Source of the DNA: Candidatus Kapaibacterium sp.
Lineage (GTDB): Bacteria > Bacteroidota > Ignavibacteria > Kapaibacteriales > UBA7675
Assembly (NCBI GenBank): GCA_028284775.1
Contig: JANQRB010000156.1
Coordinates: 1-36,488 of the forward strand
Length of the DNA: 36,488 nt
Direction of reading: 5' to 3'
Positions 35,022-36,488 of this stretch are shown in pieces. Both the position numbers and the translations under genes were made by a program. The notes under the pieces were generated by a model. It had not been told where the DNA came from and searched no databases. It saw nothing but the letters and a program-made list of their open reading frames with translations. Numbering within the stretch: position 1 is the first letter of the stretch; every line of letters begins with the position of its first letter.

Positions 35022-36488
35022 ATGAATAAATCAGCAGGTAGCGCCCAAAGGCACGATGAGGTAGTCTTTACTGGCAGCTCGAATCTACCGTCTTCGCGTT
35101 TGCGAATCGCGACGAATGTTCTGACGGTCGTACTGATTGCGATTCTTGCCCTTGCTGTGGTCGACCTGCCCGGCAGCGGATCCCGCGAGTTTCATACCCT
35201 CATCGAGAGTATCTCGGCCGTTCTGGCCTGTACGGTGGGCCTGTTGGCATTTGTGCGCTTTTACAGTCGTAAAGACAATACATTTCTGATTATCGCCGTA
35301 GGTTTTGTCAGCACCGGCATCCTTGATGCCTACCATGCACTCGTTACGTCTAACTTATTCAGCTTCGCGGATCATGAGTATTTCGTCAGGCTGATGACCT
35401 GGAGCTGGATTGCCTCGCGTATGTTTCTGAGCGCTTTGCTGTATCTGAGTTATCTGGCCGGTAGGCGCGAAGAAAAGCGAGCGGATAACTGGCGCCTTAA
35501 TGAAAAGAGCGTCTACCTGACCACGATCGTTCTGATGCTGATTTGTTTTGGCTTGTTTTCCCTGGCGCCATTGCCTCGCGCTTACTTTGGCGAGATTATG
35601 GTTCACCGGCCTGAGGAGTTGATTCCCGCGCTGTTCTTTATTCTTGCTTTGTATGGCTATTGGCGTAAGGGGGATTGGCGGCACCTGCAGTTCGAGCACT
35701 GGCTGGTATTGTCCCTGACAATCAATATCTGTATCCAGCTTTTTCTGATGGCTTTCTCCGTCACGCCTTTTGATATCTTTTTCGATCTGGCGCACAGCTT
35801 CAAAATCCTGGCCTATGCCTCAGTGCTGATTGGTCTGTTGATCAACACGCTCAAAGTGTTTCGGCAGGTGGAGCAGGAGGCCGCGATCCGCAGAATGGCC
35901 GAGCAGTCGCTGCAGGACAGCGAGGTTCGCCACCGCACCGTTCTTGAAACAATGGTGGACGGCCTGGTGACGATTAACGAATTCGGCATCATCGAATCAT
36001 TCAATCCGGCGGCGGAGCGCCTCTTTGGATACAGCGCCGGCGAGGTGATCGGTCGGAATGTGCGCATCCTGATGCCGGAGCCCTTTCACAGCGAGCATGA
36101 CTCTTATTTGCGGCGCTATAAGCTTACCGGCGAAGCTCACATTATCGGCACCGGTCGTGAAGTACAGGGGCGCCGCAAGGACGGCAGCACCTTTCCGCTG
36201 GACCTGTCGGTGGGGGAAATGCAGATCGAAGGCAGGCGAATGTACAGCGGGATTCTGCGCGATCGCAGCAGGCAGGCGGAGGCCGAAGATAAACTGCGCA
36301 AAAATGAAAACTTGCTGAAGCAGGCCGTTGCGATAGCCGAAGAGCGCGAAATACGTCACCGGACGGTGCTCGAAACAATGGTGGACGGTCTGGTAACGAT
36401 TGATGAACGGGGCATCGTCGAATCCTTCAACCCGGCAGCAGAGAAGCTCTTTGGCTATACTGCCGGCGAAGTGATCGGTCAGAATGTG
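35022..36488 (+). CDS. Membrane-anchored tandem-PAS sensor with FixL-type heme PAS, N-terminal part (runs off the window)
   Basis: The frame from ATG 35022 (AAGGA seven bases upstream) is open for 489 codons to the window edge. Residues about 28-285 hold eight hydrophobic helices resembling a MASE3 membrane sensor domain ('FHTLIESISAVLACTVGLLA', 'ILDAYHALV'). After a short helical linker, residues about 300-415 are a PAS domain with 'AAERLFGYSAGEVIGRNV'. It keeps the heme-pocket residues of Bradyrhizobium FixL by spacing: H359 in SEHDSY (proximal His200), R365 (Arg206), H373 and I374 in AHIIGTGR (His214, Ile215) and R379 (Arg220). From residue about 440 a second, nearly identical PAS begins ('RHRTVLETMVDGLVTIDERG') and is cut off. 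The family usually ends in a histidine kinase or GGDEF output, not visible here. It probably binds O2, CO or NO through heme. Confidence 0.88.
   Translation, partial: MNKSAGSAQRHDEVVFTGSSNLPSSRLRIATNVLTVVLIAILALAVVDLPGSGSREFHTLIESISAVLACTVGLLAFVRFYSRKDNTFLIIAVGFVSTGILDAYHALVTSNLFSFADHEYFVRLMTWSWIASRMFLSALLYLSYLAGRREEKRADNWRLNEKSVYLTTIVLMLICFGLFSLAPLPRAYFGEIMVHRPEELIPALFFILALYGYWRKGDWRHLQFEHWLVLSLTINICIQLFLMAFSVTPFDIFFDLAHSFKILAYASVLIGLLINTLKVFRQVEQEAAIRRMAEQSLQDSEVRHRTVLETMVDGLVTINEFGIIESFNPAAERLFGYSAGEVIGRNVRILMPEPFHSEHDSYLRRYKLTGEAHIIGTGREVQGRRKDGSTFPLDLSVGEMQIEGRRMYSGILRDRSRQAEAEDKLRKNENLLKQAVAIAEEREIRHRTVLETMVDGLVTIDERGIVESFNPAAEKLFGYTAGEVIGQNV

Overview
The window looks like a chromosomal segment of a Bacteroidota/Chlorobiota-type (FCB group) bacterium, perhaps Ignavibacteria- or Kapabacteria-like. 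The basis is six proteins ending in type IX secretion (T9SS) type A sorting domains, a Bacteroidota-style outer-membrane receptor fragment, a ~500-aa TPR-like family I associate with Bacteroidota, and mid-range G+C with many non-ATG starts. This placement is inference; no rRNA or tRNA gene is present to confirm it.

Left part (1-14413), mostly housekeeping genes. In order: the 5' end of a TonB-type outer-membrane receptor (minus strand); a DNA-repair pair, mutM followed by an ADP-ribosylglycohydrolase; a DinB-fold protein; about 1 kb without a gene; a small two-TM protein; a CPA2 cation/proton antiporter with an RCK domain and an unusual C-terminal UBP-type zinc finger; a convergent HEAT-repeat/cyclophilin lipoprotein candidate; an M48 membrane metalloprotease; a TPR-like cytosolic protein; and a VOC-fold protein.

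Middle part (14414-31901), a T9SS cargo island. Three tandem paralogs of about 560-570 aa (15268-16977, 17768-19447, 19854-21572) share a signal peptide ending in AQS, a repeat-built body, a conserved two-cysteine segment and a sorting domain, plus a matching leader (GGAG, six bases, ATG, with a TTGTTTAACA-like box 26-30 bases upstream of the start). After them come a lyase/lectin-like cargo gene broken by a single in-frame TAG, an MscS channel on the opposite strand, a duplicated-module cargo protein, a one-TM protein and a 1616-aa LVIVD/beta-helix cargo protein. No T9SS machinery gene lies in the window, so these proteins depend on a secretion system encoded elsewhere.

Right part (31902-36488). 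A two-gene minus-strand unit encodes a polytopic membrane protein (possible GT-C transferase) and a GT2 polyprenyl-phosphate-type glycosyltransferase. A long divergent intergenic region follows, with a perfect CRP/FNR-like palindrome. The last gene is the start of a membrane-anchored sensor with tandem PAS domains; the first PAS carries every heme-pocket residue of the oxygen sensor FixL. The window ends inside the second PAS.

The observations most worth following are the FixL-like sensor with the CRP/FNR-like palindrome upstream, the tandem cargo paralogs with conserved leaders, the antiporter-zinc finger fusion and the amber-interrupted cargo gene. I did not see a clear defence system, CRISPR array, prophage or intact insertion sequence.
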